DNA from: Syntrophaceae bacterium UBA6087
GTDB taxonomy: Bacteria > Desulfobacterota > Desulfomonilia > UBA1062
Assembly: GCA_002448235.1 (NCBI GenBank)
Contig: DIXF01000001.1
Location: 186,001 to 250,000, forward strand
Direction of reading: 5' to 3'
Length of the DNA stretch: 64,000 nt
Below, one piece after another: positions 8,801 through 17,076 of the stretch; within the stretch, counting starts at the first letter, position 1; each line of letters opens with the position of its first letter. Both the position numbers and the translations under genes were made by a program. Below the pieces are notes generated by a model, which saw only the letters and a list, made by a program, of their open reading frames with translations, was not told where the DNA came from and did no database searches.

Positions 8801-9289
8801 TTAGGAGGCGCAGTCGCTCATATCGCCGCCGAGCTTGGACAGGGCATGCGTCAATGCAGGCGCAACGCTCTCCAGGCACTCGGTCGCCCCTTTCGGACTG
8901 CCCGGGAGGTTGATGATCAGGGTTCTCTTCCTGACTCCCACAACCGCCCTCGAAATCATGGCATGAGGCGTTTTCTGAAGGCTTACGCTCCGCATGACTT
9001 CTTCCATGCCGGGAACGCGCTTATCGATGACGGACAACGTGGCCTCAGGGGTGACGTCCCTGTCGGAGAGGCCGGTGCCCCCCGTTGTAATGATAAGATC
9101 GAGACAGATCTCGTCGGTCCAGGAGACGAGCATGCTCCTGATGAGCTCGGTCTCGTCCGGGATGATCTCGTAGCGCTCGACTGAGATACCCAAACCTTTG
9201 AGAATGGCCTGGACGAGCTCGCCGCTCTTGTCTTCGCGCTGTCCTCTGGATCCTTTATCGCTTAAGGTGAGCACACCTGCTTTTTTCAT
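8801..9289 (-). CDS. Molybdenum cofactor biosynthesis protein, MogA/MoaB family
   Basis: Adenylylates molybdopterin in preparation for metal insertion, or is the related MoaB. The protein has 162 residues. Family motifs are visible: GVLTLSDKGSRGQREDKSG at the N-terminus, TTGGTGLSDRDVTPEAT (phosphate-binding loop) and INLPGSPKGATECL. The open frame extends further upstream, but the ATG at 9289 is preferred because the sequence begins with the family-typical MKKAGVLTLSD and overlaps the stop of the upstream gene as ATGA. Its presence implies a molybdenum- or tungsten-dependent enzyme elsewhere in the genome. The rest of the pathway is not in the window. Confidence 0.9.
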   Translation of the reverse strand: MKKAGVLTLSDKGSRGQREDKSGELVQAILKGLGISVERYEIIPDETELIRSMLVSWTDEICLDLIITTGGTGLSDRDVTPEATLSVIDKRVPGMEEVMRSVSLQKTPHAMISRAVVGVRKRTLIINLPGSPKGATECLESVAPALTHALSKLGGDMSDCAS

Positions 9290-9720
9290 TTCTTCACCTG
9301 TTTGAGCCGCTGCTGGGCAAGGACAACCAATGCCCTGGGAACGCCTTTTGACTTTGCCAGGCTCGCAAGCTCCCGCTGTTTGAGAAACGCCACCTGCTTC
9401 ATCGCCTCCGGCAAAGGGGTCTTGGGGTTGTTCGCCAGGGCAACCCTGATCTGGTAGTTCCTCAGCCATTCGCGGTTGACCGTAATGTGCTTGAGCACTT
9501 CCTCATTGACCTGCCTGTTGTTTGCAACCATCAGGACCTCGCCTTCCGTGATCTTCGGCGACTGGATGACCGCAAGCTGAACGAGCTTGTTCGAATCGCG
9601 CATGAGGATGGTCCTTGCTTCTTTGCTGCCCTTATGCGCGAGATCCATCTTCTCGGCCACGCTCATGGCCTGTATGGTCTGGAACAGATTCTTGGTGCCG
9701 TCTGTTTCGTTATTTTCCAT
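9286..9720 (-). CDS. Conserved small protein of unknown function
   Basis: A 144-residue protein, highly helical and rich in Ala, Lys and Gln, with no signal peptide or membrane segment. Repeated helix pairs (for example ARTILMRDSNKLVQLAVIQ and NYQIRVALANNPKTPLPEAM) suggest a small HEAT-like or armadillo-like solenoid. I do not recognise a named family. Its start overlaps the end of the EF-G-like gene by 11 bases and its stop overlaps the start of mogA, so all three form one tightly coupled operon. The same coupling suggests it is expressed in proportion to the GTPase. Confidence 0.75.
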   Translation of the reverse strand: MENNETDGTKNLFQTIQAMSVAEKMDLAHKGSKEARTILMRDSNKLVQLAVIQSPKITEGEVLMVANNRQVNEEVLKHITVNREWLRNYQIRVALANNPKTPLPEAMKQVAFLKQRELASLAKSKGVPRALVVLAQQRLKQVKK

Positions 9721-11794
9721 CTTTCTCCGCGTTCACCTCTGCCACGACCTTTTCCTGGATGCTGTACGGGACAGGCTCCATGTGGGAAAAGCTCATGGTG
9801 TACGTGCCTCTGCCCGAGGTCAGGGAGGTGAGGTTCGGGGCATAGGTGAGCACTTCCGCGAGCGGCACCTGGGCCTTCAGCTCCTGGTACTTTCCGCGGG
9901 CGTTCATGCCCTCTATCTTTGCCCGTCTGGTGTTGAGGTCGCCCATGATGTCACCCATGGTTTCCTCGGGGATCACGACCGTAATGTTCATGATGGGTTC
10001 CAGCAGGATGGGGCGGCATTCCTCCATGGCCTTTTTGAAAGCCAGAGATCCGGCGATCTTGAACGCCATTTCCGAGGAGTCCACTTCATGGTAGGAGCCG
10101 AAGTCCAGAGTCACCCGTATGTCCACAACCGGGTTTCCGGTCAGCGGGCCGTGCTGCATGGATTCGATCACGCCTTTTTCCACGGCGGGGATGTAGGTCT
10201 TGGGAATGACGCCGCCGACGATGGCGTTTACGAACTCAAATCCCTTTCCCCTCTCCTGGGGCTCGACCTTTATCCAGCAGTCGCCGTACTGGCCGTGGCC
10301 GCCGGTCTGTTTCTTATGCTTGCCCTGGACCCTGCAGGTCCCGGTGATGGTCTCTTTGTACGGAACTTTCGGCGTTTTCAGCTCCACTTCGACGCCGAAC
10401 CTTCTCTTCAGCCTGTCCACGGCGATCTCGATGTGGAGCTGGCCCAAGCCGGAAAGGATAAATTCGCCGGTCTGCTCGTCACGGTATACCGTGAGCACCG
10501 GGTCTTCATCCATGAGCTTATGCATGGCGGGCATGATCTTCTCCACATCCGCCTTGGTCTTGGGGTTCACGGCCATGTTCATGATGGTTTCCGGGAACTC
10601 GGGCGAGGGCAGCACAAAGTTCACCGAGTCGCTCAGGAGGGTATCTCCGGTCTTGGTTTCTTTCAGCTTTGCGATGGCGAAGATGTCTCCGGGTCCGATT
10701 TCCTCAAGAGGCTTCTGCGCCTTGCCTTCCAGGAGCATCAACGTTCCGATCCTCTCCTTTACGCCACGTGAGGAGTTGAACACGGAAGAGTCAGGAGTCA
10801 GTTTCCCGGAATAGCAGCGGATGATGCTCAGCGTGCCCGTATAGGGATCGCTCATGGTCTTGAAAACGTATCCGCAGAACATCTGATCTTCGCTTGGCTT
10901 AAGCTCCTTCTTTTCACCCTGCTTGTTCGTCAGTTCGGGCAATTTGCCGTTCAGAGGGCTTAAGCCCGAGTTGTTGATGAAGTCCATCAGGGGCTGCACA
11001 CCGATGTTCAACAGGGCCGAGCCGGCGAACACCGGGAGGAACACACCGCCTGCCAGGCCTGCAGAGAGGGCCGAGGCGAGCTCTTCCGTGGTCAGTTCGC
11101 TGCCTTCGAGGTATTTTTCCATCAGGGCATCGTCTACCTCTGCGAGGTCTTCCACCACCCTTCCGTATACTTCTTCGGCCTTGTCCTTCAGGTCGGCCGG
11201 GATATCCGTCTCGCTGAACTTGCCCGAGCCGTCTTTTTCAAAGATGAGCGCCTTTTTTCTCAGCACGTCGATCACGCCTTTGAAGTTATCTTCCGCGCCG
11301 ATGGGCATCGTCAGGATCAGGGGCTTTATTTCGAATACTTCCTGGATATCGGCTAGGACCTGATCGAAATCGGCACGCTCGCGGTCGATCTTGTTGATGA
11401 AACAGAAAGCCGCGAGGCCTTCTTTTTTCACGAGATTCCACAGGTTCTCGGAGTGCGGTTTGATGGAGTCTATGGCATCGATGACAAAGAGCGCGTTGTC
11501 GGATGATTTCAGTCCGAGGATAGACTCCGAAGAAAAGTTCGAATCGCCGGGGGTGTCGAGAATGGTCACTCCGATGTTCTTCCATTTATAATTATGAAGT
11601 GCGCTGAAAATGGATGACTGCCGTTTCTGCTCTTCGGGTTCGAAATCCAGTATGGAGTTGCCTTCCAGTACCTTACCCAGACGTGTAGTCGCCTTCGCAT
11701 TAAACAGGAGAGCTTCACCCAAAGAAGTCTTGCCCGATCCCGAATGAGATAGAATGACTACATCCCTTACATTTTCAGTCCGATATCTCCTCAT
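9710..11794 (-). CDS. Elongation factor G-like GTPase (FusA-like paralogue)
   Basis: A translational GTPase of 694 residues with the whole EF-G domain order: G domain, beta-barrel II, domains III-V. The P-loop is SHSGSGKT (about residues 14-21) instead of the AHVDAGKT form usual in EF-G. The G3 motif reads DTPGDSNF, so the catalytic histidine of DTPGH is replaced. G4 is NKID (in FINKIDRERAD). Domain IV includes GGHGQYGDCWIKVEP. These traits place it with the non-canonical EF-G-like group rather than the main FusA. The ATG at 11794 (GGGAG site) is chosen over an upstream ATG at 11854, because MRRYRTENVRDVV begins the normal domain. It heads an operon with the small unknown gene and mogA. Confidence 0.88.
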   Translation of the reverse strand: MRRYRTENVRDVVILSHSGSGKTSLGEALLFNAKATTRLGKVLEGNSILDFEPEEQKRQSSIFSALHNYKWKNIGVTILDTPGDSNFSSESILGLKSSDNALFVIDAIDSIKPHSENLWNLVKKEGLAAFCFINKIDRERADFDQVLADIQEVFEIKPLILTMPIGAEDNFKGVIDVLRKKALIFEKDGSGKFSETDIPADLKDKAEEVYGRVVEDLAEVDDALMEKYLEGSELTTEELASALSAGLAGGVFLPVFAGSALLNIGVQPLMDFINNSGLSPLNGKLPELTNKQGEKKELKPSEDQMFCGYVFKTMSDPYTGTLSIIRCYSGKLTPDSSVFNSSRGVKERIGTLMLLEGKAQKPLEEIGPGDIFAIAKLKETKTGDTLLSDSVNFVLPSPEFPETIMNMAVNPKTKADVEKIMPAMHKLMDEDPVLTVYRDEQTGEFILSGLGQLHIEIAVDRLKRRFGVEVELKTPKVPYKETITGTCRVQGKHKKQTGGHGQYGDCWIKVEPQERGKGFEFVNAIVGGVIPKTYIPAVEKGVIESMQHGPLTGNPVVDIRVTLDFGSYHEVDSSEMAFKIAGSLAFKKAMEECRPILLEPIMNITVVIPEETMGDIMGDLNTRRAKIEGMNARGKYQELKAQVPLAEVLTYAPNLTSLTSGRGTYTMSFSHMEPVPYSIQEKVVAEVNAEKDGK

Positions 11795-11831
11795 CTGTTC
11801 TCCCTTCCATGACCAATATAGAGCATAGGCT

Positions 11832-11859
11832 ATTATCCGAAAACATGTAGGCAAGTCAA
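11832..11859 (-). promoter_or_regulatory. Candidate sigma-70 promoter for the EF-G-like operon
   Basis: Read on the minus strand: -35 TTGACT (11854-11859), a 16-base spacer, and -10 GATAAT (11832-11837), 38 bases before the chosen ATG. If this is the promoter, the upstream alternative ATG at 11854 would not be transcribed, which supports the chosen start. Confidence 0.55.
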
Positions 11860-11898
11860 GCCGGACGAGGGGATTGCTTTGGATTGCGGGCTTGATAT

Positions 11899-12840
11899 AT
11901 GATAAACGCCATGTGGAAAGATATCATCGGCTGCGAAAGCCAGATCGAAGAGCTCAAAGGCTATATCAAGACCGGCAAGCTGCCCCATGCATTCCTTTTT
12001 GCAGGTATGGCGGGACTCGGGAAAACAAAAACGGCCCGGGAATTTTTTAAGGCGGTCAATTGCTCCGGCAGTACGGGAGACGGTTGCGACTCCTGCCGCA
12101 CCTGCCTCAAGGTCCTGAACGGGTCTCACCCCGACCTTGTCTCGGTTAGCCCGTCGAACGGCTGGATAGTGGTCGAGGACATCCGCACGATGATCTCGGA
12201 GGTGGGCTTGAAGCCTTTCGAGGCCAGGACGAGGTTTATCATTATCGAACCCGCCGAACGGATGAACAAGGCAAGCTCCAATGCCCTGCTCAAAACGCTC
12301 GAAGAGCCTCCGGACGGCTCCCTCATCATCCTCATCAGCCACAAGCCCGCCCTGTTGCTTCCTACCATCGTCTCTCGCTGCCAGATAATACGGTTTGCGC
12401 CGCTCGATGCGTCCGCCGCTGAGAAGAGCGCTATCGATCCCGTGCTGCTGCGCCTGACGTCAGGGACCATGGGAGGGTTGCCCTCGGGGGACGCAGAATA
12501 CCTGCTCGAAGTACGGGAGGCGGTCTTGGATTCGATCCGGGACGGCGACCCGGCAGGGCTGGTCAACAAGTATTTTTCGGATGCGGAACAGGGGCCGGAA
12601 ACGCTCTCGGTCTTTCTCCTCGTGGCAGAGTCGATCCTGAGGGACCTCCTCGTGCTTTCACACGGGGGGGGGAGCATCATCAACGAAGAATTGCGGGAGG
12701 CCGTACGGCGCGGCATCGGCAGCCAGGGAGCGGAAGAGATAGCGCTCTGCATCCGGGACATCCGCAGAGGAGTGAACGAGAACATCAACCAGCGTGTCGC
12801 AATGAGCGACCTGCTTTTCAGGCTGAAGGGGATCGTTTGA
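11899..12840 (+). CDS. holB: DNA polymerase III delta' subunit
   Basis: Clamp-loader subunit that helps load the sliding clamp during replication. The protein has 313 residues. The AAA+ core shows the P-loop GMAGLGKT, a zinc-binding cysteine cluster (CSGSTGDGCDSCRTC), the ALLKTLEEPPDGSLIILIS sensor region and ILPTIVSRCQ-like LLPTIVSRCQIIRF, all typical of delta'/gamma proteins. The C-terminal collar domain is divergent. A second in-frame ATG (MWKDIIG, at 11911) is also possible; neither has an obvious ribosome-binding site. It is divergent from the EF-G-like gene and convergent with the Smr gene. Confidence 0.9.
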   Translation: MINAMWKDIIGCESQIEELKGYIKTGKLPHAFLFAGMAGLGKTKTAREFFKAVNCSGSTGDGCDSCRTCLKVLNGSHPDLVSVSPSNGWIVVEDIRTMISEVGLKPFEARTRFIIIEPAERMNKASSNALLKTLEEPPDGSLIILISHKPALLLPTIVSRCQIIRFAPLDASAAEKSAIDPVLLRLTSGTMGGLPSGDAEYLLEVREAVLDSIRDGDPAGLVNKYFSDAEQGPETLSVFLLVAESILRDLLVLSHGGGSIINEELREAVRRGIGSQGAEEIALCIRDIRRGVNENINQRVAMSDLLFRLKGIV

Positions 12841-12859
12841 AGGGCCTTACCCCCTGATC

Positions 12860-13552
12860 CTATAACGGCCGCTTGAAGGTGGACTTTTTCGGCCGTCTTT
12901 TCAGCAGCACATAAAGAGCCCCGGTCCCTCCGTCGCAGGGTCTGGCCGAGCAGAACGCCAGGACCAGATGCGAGAGGCTGCCGGTCGTGAGCCGCCTGAC
13001 GAGATATTCTTTCAGCACGGGGCCTCCGCTCGACTTGAGCCCCCTGCCGTGAATGATGAGCACGAGCCGGTAGCCCAGGGCATGGCCGTTAGCGATGAAC
13101 GACTGCAGCGCCTGTTCCGCCGCCGGCTTTGTATGGCCATGCAGATCGAGATGCGCCTGTATGGTGAATTCCCCGGCTTTGAGCTTTCGCATGGTGTTCG
13201 GGTCGACCGGAACGGCATGGCCTTCCAGATATTCGCCGGTACAGGTGATATCGAATCGTGTGGTACCGCTGACGAGCCCGTGGAGGATATCGATGACCTC
13301 CTGATCCTGCCGTTTCAGGTTTTCCCGGATCGAACCAACCGTTTTTTTCGGGTCTGCCGGCTCCGGTGCGACGAGATCGTTGTCCATGGGGGCAACCCCC
13401 TTCATGGCCAGCGTGAACAAGTCTTTGTCATCGGGGTCGCGCTTGCAGGGAGCGGCTTTCTTTTCCCCGGGAGGCGACGTCTTCTTGGACGGAATTTTTA
13501 CCCCTTTGAGTTTTTTGAAGGGGCCGTGGAAGGGTTCCTCTTTTTTTGCCAT
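12860..13552 (-). CDS. Smr-domain protein
   Basis: A 230-residue protein with a basic, proline/lysine-rich N-terminus and a C-terminal Smr domain (about 135-225). It has the two defining motifs, LDLHGHT and HGRGLKSSGGPVLK. Smr domains are DNA/RNA endonucleases, known from the MutS2 C-terminus and from stand-alone YdaL/SmrB-type proteins that cleave mRNA on collided ribosomes. Which substrate this one acts on cannot be told from the sequence. The ATG at 13552 has AAGGAAT upstream. A strong minus-strand terminator lies inside its presumed 5' leader (13568-13608), suggesting attenuation or a small RNA. Confidence 0.88.
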   Translation of the reverse strand: MAKKEEPFHGPFKKLKGVKIPSKKTSPPGEKKAAPCKRDPDDKDLFTLAMKGVAPMDNDLVAPEPADPKKTVGSIRENLKRQDQEVIDILHGLVSGTTRFDITCTGEYLEGHAVPVDPNTMRKLKAGEFTIQAHLDLHGHTKPAAEQALQSFIANGHALGYRLVLIIHGRGLKSSGGPVLKEYLVRRLTTGSLSHLVLAFCSARPCDGGTGALYVLLKRRPKKSTFKRPL

Positions 13553-13567
13553 GTATCATTCCTTAGC

Positions 13568-13652
13568 AAAAAAAAAAGGCCCACTCAATCAAGAGGTGGT
13601 AGTGGGCCCAAAAAGGAGGTCTATAGCCCTTGAAAGAAATGCTATAGGCTAG
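13568..13652 (-). ncRNA. Candidate ~85-nt leader or small RNA ending in a terminator, upstream of the Smr gene
   Basis: On the minus strand a hairpin CTATAGC/GCTATAG (13641-13647 with 13621-13627) is followed by a CCTCC pyrimidine stretch. A terminator stem AGTGGGCC/GGCCCACT-type (13601-13608 with 13578-13585) then runs into ten uninterrupted T residues (13577-13568). No minus-strand gene exists between it and the divergent LysR gene, so the terminator sits in the Smr gene's leader. It may be an attenuator or the end of an independent small RNA. A consensus-like promoter lies just upstream (13659-13686). Confidence 0.5.
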
Positions 13653-13658
13653 TGCCCA

Positions 13659-13686
13659 CATATAACGCCTATTTTATCTGTGTCAA
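13659..13686 (-). promoter_or_regulatory. Sigma-70 promoter for the leader RNA / Smr gene
   Basis: Minus strand: a perfect -35 TTGACA (13681-13686), 16-base spacer, -10 TATATG (13659-13664). Predicted transcription start is near 13652. It faces away from the LysR gene, whose own -10 (TATACT, 13704-13709) lies close by, so the two promoters are back to back and could share regulation. Confidence 0.6.
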
Positions 13687-13740
13687 ATACAATTATCTTA
13701 TGATATACTTAAAGAAAAGTAAATCCGATGCGGGGAGTAG

Positions 13741-14655
13741 ATGAACATCCACCAGGTTCATATTTTCAATATTGCGGCAAAAACCTTGAGCATCACGAAG
13801 ACTGCCAAAAAGATGCACCTCTCGCAGCCTTCCGTGAGCATTCAGATCAAGGACCTGGAAGATTCCCTGAACGTAAAGCTCTTCGAGCGGATCAACCGGA
13901 AAATTACGCTGACCGATGCCGGCAAGGTGTTCTATTCCTATTCCGAAAAGCTCCTGAACCTCATCGACGAGGTCAACGCCGTGATGAACCAGTTCAGCTC
14001 CGGTGACGTGGGCAAGCTCATTTTAGGCACCTCCAACACGGTCGGCATATACGTGCTGCCGCAGTTCTTAGGCGAGTTCAAGGAATTGTTCCCCAAGGCA
14101 GCCATATCGATGACGATCCTCAACCGGCAGGAGGCCCTTGAGCAGTGCATCTCGGGCGAGCTGGACTTTGCCTTCCTCCAGGACCCCCCGAAGCACCCCG
14201 ACCTGCATGCGGAGTTTTTCATGAAGGACGAGCTCGTGATCGTGTGTTCGCCGAAGCACCGCTGGGCCAAGAGGGACCACCTTACCCTGAAGATGCTCAC
14301 CTCTGAGCCCGAGCCGATCATCCTCAGAGAAGAGGGTTCCGGCACCCGGGGCTTGATCGAATATGTGCTCAAACGCTATGGGATCGAGCGGAACGTCACC
14401 ATGGAGATGAGCTCTTCGGAGGGTATCAAGCGGGCCGTGGAAGCGAACTTGGGCGTGGCCGTCCTTTCCAGGAACGTCATCAGGAATGAAGAGAAAAACG
14501 GCAGCCTTGTCGCGCTGGACATCAAGGATCTCAATACAAAGAGAGATTTCTATATACTTTATAATAAAAAGCGCAAGTTCATGCCGTTGATGGAAAAATT
14601 CCACGACTTCATTATCAAGAAGCGGGCGCTGATCGATCCTGCCCTGAGAAATTAA
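13741..14655 (+). CDS. LysR-family transcriptional regulator
   Basis: A 304-residue LysR-type regulator. The N-terminal winged helix-turn-helix (MNIHQVHIFNIAAKTLS ... SQPSVSIQIKDLEDSL) is followed by the effector-binding domain (about 90-300) starting GKLILGTSNTVGIYVLPQFL. The start has a GGGGAG site. The nearest likely target is the downstream oxidoreductase operon, 370 bases away on the same strand, or the divergent Smr leader, since LysR proteins often act on adjacent promoters. The ligand cannot be deduced. Confidence 0.92.
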   Translation: MNIHQVHIFNIAAKTLSITKTAKKMHLSQPSVSIQIKDLEDSLNVKLFERINRKITLTDAGKVFYSYSEKLLNLIDEVNAVMNQFSSGDVGKLILGTSNTVGIYVLPQFLGEFKELFPKAAISMTILNRQEALEQCISGELDFAFLQDPPKHPDLHAEFFMKDELVIVCSPKHRWAKRDHLTLKMLTSEPEPIILREEGSGTRGLIEYVLKRYGIERNVTMEMSSSEGIKRAVEANLGVAVLSRNVIRNEEKNGSLVALDIKDLNTKRDFYILYNKKRKFMPLMEKFHDFIIKKRALIDPALRN

Positions 14656-15025
14656 ACCCCGAGCCCCGCATACATACCCCGCTTCGAAAGATGAATTTTT
14701 ACGGGCAACGTTCATTTTCCCTGCTCCGTCCCTCGTGCCGGAGGTGGAGAAACACGCATGCATGGACCGGATTTCCCCTGAATCCTTCTCCGGGGGGGAG
14801 CATCTAAAAGAGCAATGAACGTGGTGGCCGTATTGTCTGTCAATATGTCTCGTATCGATTAAGGAAGCCGTGAATTCCCCAAGTACGATATAAATTTGCC
14901 AAGGGTCCGGCACCGTCGGAAGTGGAAAAAAACGAGTCACACTGGGGAGAAAGCATCATCTTTTCTTGACACTTTACAAACAGGGATGATATGAATCACC
15001 ATTCAGAAATTTGCAAGGAGACGGT
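14656..15025 (+). promoter_or_regulatory. Intergenic region with promoter for the 2-oxoacid oxidoreductase operon
   Basis: About 370 bases without a gene. Near its end is a strong promoter candidate: TTGACA (14966-14971), 18-base spacer, TATGAA (14990-14995), about 30 bases before the porG start. A weak TCCCC/GGGGA hairpin occurs in the middle. Nothing else could be identified; the long antisense open frame here (14068-14940) lacks family features and is discounted. Confidence 0.5.
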
Positions 15026-15574
15026 ATGCTAGAGATCAGATTCCATGGGAGAGGCGGACAGGGAGCTGTCACCTCGGCGGAGCTCATCGCCATTGCAGCG
15101 ATCAACAAAGGCAATTTCGCTCAAGCATTCCCCAGTTTCGGTCCGGAGCGGCGAGGGGCGCCGGTGGTCGCTTTCTGCAGGGTGGACAGCCAGAAGATAA
15201 ATATCAGAGCCAAGGTCTACAGTCCCAATGTGGTGATCGTGCTCGATCCGGGGCTTCTGGAACTGCTCGACCCCACCGAGGGCATGAGCGAAGGCGGGAT
15301 TCTGATTCTGAATACCAAAAAACAGCCCCAGGAGATCGCAATCGCAGCCGGCAAGCCCATCAAGCTCGCCACCGTGGACGCGAATAAGATAGCCATCGAG
15401 GAACTGGGAAGGCCCATCGTGAATACCACCATGCTGGGCGGGTTCGTCAGGGCTACGGGGCTGCTCGGGATCGAAGACATCAAAGAGCCGCTTCTGGAAA
15501 GATTCGGCAAAAAACTCGGAGAAAGGAACCTCAAGGCCATGGAACGGGCTTTCAACGAGGTCTCCATAGTATAG
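15026..15574 (+). CDS. porG: 2-oxoacid (pyruvate-type):ferredoxin oxidoreductase, gamma subunit
   Basis: A 182-residue subunit of the coenzyme A-dependent oxidoreductase. The N-terminus MLEIRFHGRGGQGAVTSAELIA is the gamma/KorC signature, followed by AFPSFGPERRGAPVVAFCRV and NTTMLGGFVRATGLL. I place the start at the ATG 15026, preceded by AAGGAG, rather than the TTG at 15011 (which lies upstream of the AAGGAG). It is the first gene of a seven-gene run (gamma, delta, alpha, beta, NuoE-, NuoF-, NuoG-like) with gaps of 1-17 bases. That order matches pyruvate or 2-oxoisovalerate oxidoreductases of archaea and Thermotoga. Pyruvate is the most likely substrate but is not proven. Confidence 0.92.
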   Translation: MLEIRFHGRGGQGAVTSAELIAIAAINKGNFAQAFPSFGPERRGAPVVAFCRVDSQKINIRAKVYSPNVVIVLDPGLLELLDPTEGMSEGGILILNTKKQPQEIAIAAGKPIKLATVDANKIAIEELGRPIVNTTMLGGFVRATGLLGIEDIKEPLLERFGKKLGERNLKAMERAFNEVSIV

Positions 15575-15591
15575 GCGAGGAGTAGAAACCA

Positions 15592-15885
15592 ATGGCAAAA
15601 CCAATGGATAAGATAACGTGGCAGGAAATTGAAACCGGGAGCGTGGTCCTGGAAATAGGCAGTGCCCGGCAGTACGAGACCGGCTCCTGGCGTTCGGAGC
15701 GCCCGGTGGTCAATGCGGCTCAGTGCATCAAGTGCGGGGTCTGCTGGCTGTTCTGTCCGGATTCATGTGTAAAACAGGCCGCTGACGGTCATTTTGAAGC
15801 GGATCTCACCTACTGCAAGGGGTGCGGAATCTGTGCAAAGGAATGTCCCGTGGGCTGCATCAAGATGGTAAGCGAGGAGGGATAA
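15592..15885 (+). CDS. porD: 2-oxoacid:ferredoxin oxidoreductase, delta (ferredoxin) subunit
   Basis: A 97-residue subunit with two [4Fe-4S] motifs, CIKCGVCWLFCPDSC and CKGCGICAKECPVGC, which pass electrons from the catalytic subunits. The N-terminus (GSARQYETGSWRSERPVV) is the typical PorD lead-in. Seventeen bases separate it from the gamma gene and one base from the alpha gene, so it is part of the same transcript. Confidence 0.94.
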   Translation: MAKPMDKITWQEIETGSVVLEIGSARQYETGSWRSERPVVNAAQCIKCGVCWLFCPDSCVKQAADGHFEADLTYCKGCGICAKECPVGCIKMVSEEG

Positions 15886-15886
15886 G

Positions 15887-17065
15887 ATGGCCAGGACGAG
15901 AAAAGGAATAGAAGTATCGATCGCCATGGCGGATGCGGTAGCGCAGGCCGATGTCGATGTCATCGCCGCCTATCCCATTACACCCCAGACCCATATCGTT
16001 GAACATCTGTCCGAGATCGTGGCTGAGGGGCATCTGGATGCGGAGTACGTGCCGGTGGAGAGCGAACACTCAGCGATGAGCGTATGCTGCGGATCTTCCG
16101 CGGTAGGTGCGAGGACGTTTACCTCCACGAGTTCGCAGGGCCTGGCGCTCATGTCCGAGATCTTCACTATCGCCGCTGCCATGAGGCTTCCCATGGTCAT
16201 GGCGCTGGCCAACAGGTCTCTTTCCAGCCCGCTTTCGATCTGGAACGACCATTCGGACGTCATGAGCGTGCGCGACGCCGGCTGGCTGCACGTCTTCGTC
16301 GAGAATGGACAAGAGTGCTACGACAACGTATTCTGCGGGTTCAGGATCTCGGAAGACCCGGAAGTCATGGTGCCGCTCGCGGTCAACCTCGACGGCTTCA
16401 TCCTCACCCACATGATCGAGCCGGTCATCTATGAGGATGACGAGACCATCAAGAAATACCTCCCGCCATTCAAGATGAAAAATGCCCTGCATCCGGACAA
16501 TCCGGTTTCCATGGGCTGCTTCGGTATGCCCGAGATCTACACCGAGACCCAGATGAGCAGGGAGCAAGGGGTTCAGAATTCCTATCCCACAATCGTTAAG
16601 GCCTGGAAAGAGTGGGGGGATCTCACCGGCAGGTACTATCACCCTGTCGAGACCTACAAGGCAGACGATGCGGAGTACTGCATCGTGACCATGGGCTCCT
16701 ACGGCGAGACCGCCATGGAGGTGGTCGATACCTTACGGAAAGAAGGAGAGAAGGTCGGCGTCGTGAAGATCCGGCTCTGGAGGCCGTTCCCCTTCGAGGA
16801 TTTCCGCAGGGCAGCCCTGGGCAAGAAGTCGCTCATCGTCATCGACCGGGCCATCAGCTTCGGCGGCCCCGGCGGACCGGTGGCTTCCGAACTGCGCTCG
16901 GCGCTCTACGGCAGGCAGGGAGCACCCGTCATCGTAAACTACATCGCAGGGCTGGCAGGCAGGGACGTGTCCCGCAACGACTTCCGGAACATCATCCTGG
17001 AAGGCAAGGCCAAGGCCGCAAAGGGTGACACCGACGGCTTTACCCTGTACGGATTGAGAGGATAA
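15887..17065 (+). CDS. porA: 2-oxoacid (pyruvate-type):ferredoxin oxidoreductase, alpha subunit
   Basis: A 392-residue catalytic subunit contributing to the thiamine diphosphate site. The conserved AYPITPQTHIVEHLSE (around residue 25-40) and EYVPVESEHSAMSVCCGSSAVGARTFTSTSSQGL region are clear, as is the C-terminal transketolase-like domain (VVKIRLWRPFPFEDFRRA, SFGGPGGPVASEL). Family resemblance is to PorA rather than the two-subunit KorA of 2-oxoglutarate enzymes. It is probably oxygen-sensitive and works in the cytoplasm, either making acetyl-CoA or reductively carboxylating it. Confidence 0.93.
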   Translation: MARTRKGIEVSIAMADAVAQADVDVIAAYPITPQTHIVEHLSEIVAEGHLDAEYVPVESEHSAMSVCCGSSAVGARTFTSTSSQGLALMSEIFTIAAAMRLPMVMALANRSLSSPLSIWNDHSDVMSVRDAGWLHVFVENGQECYDNVFCGFRISEDPEVMVPLAVNLDGFILTHMIEPVIYEDDETIKKYLPPFKMKNALHPDNPVSMGCFGMPEIYTETQMSREQGVQNSYPTIVKAWKEWGDLTGRYYHPVETYKADDAEYCIVTMGSYGETAMEVVDTLRKEGEKVGVVKIRLWRPFPFEDFRRAALGKKSLIVIDRAISFGGPGGPVASELRSALYGRQGAPVIVNYIAGLAGRDVSRNDFRNIILEGKAKAAKGDTDGFTLYGLRG

Positions 17066-17076
17066 GGAGCATACCT

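Noticed and set aside
14068..14940. 290-residue open frame antisense to the LysR gene
   Set aside because: It is opposite to a well-supported LysR frame, has no family features and looks like a by-product of GC-rich codon usage.
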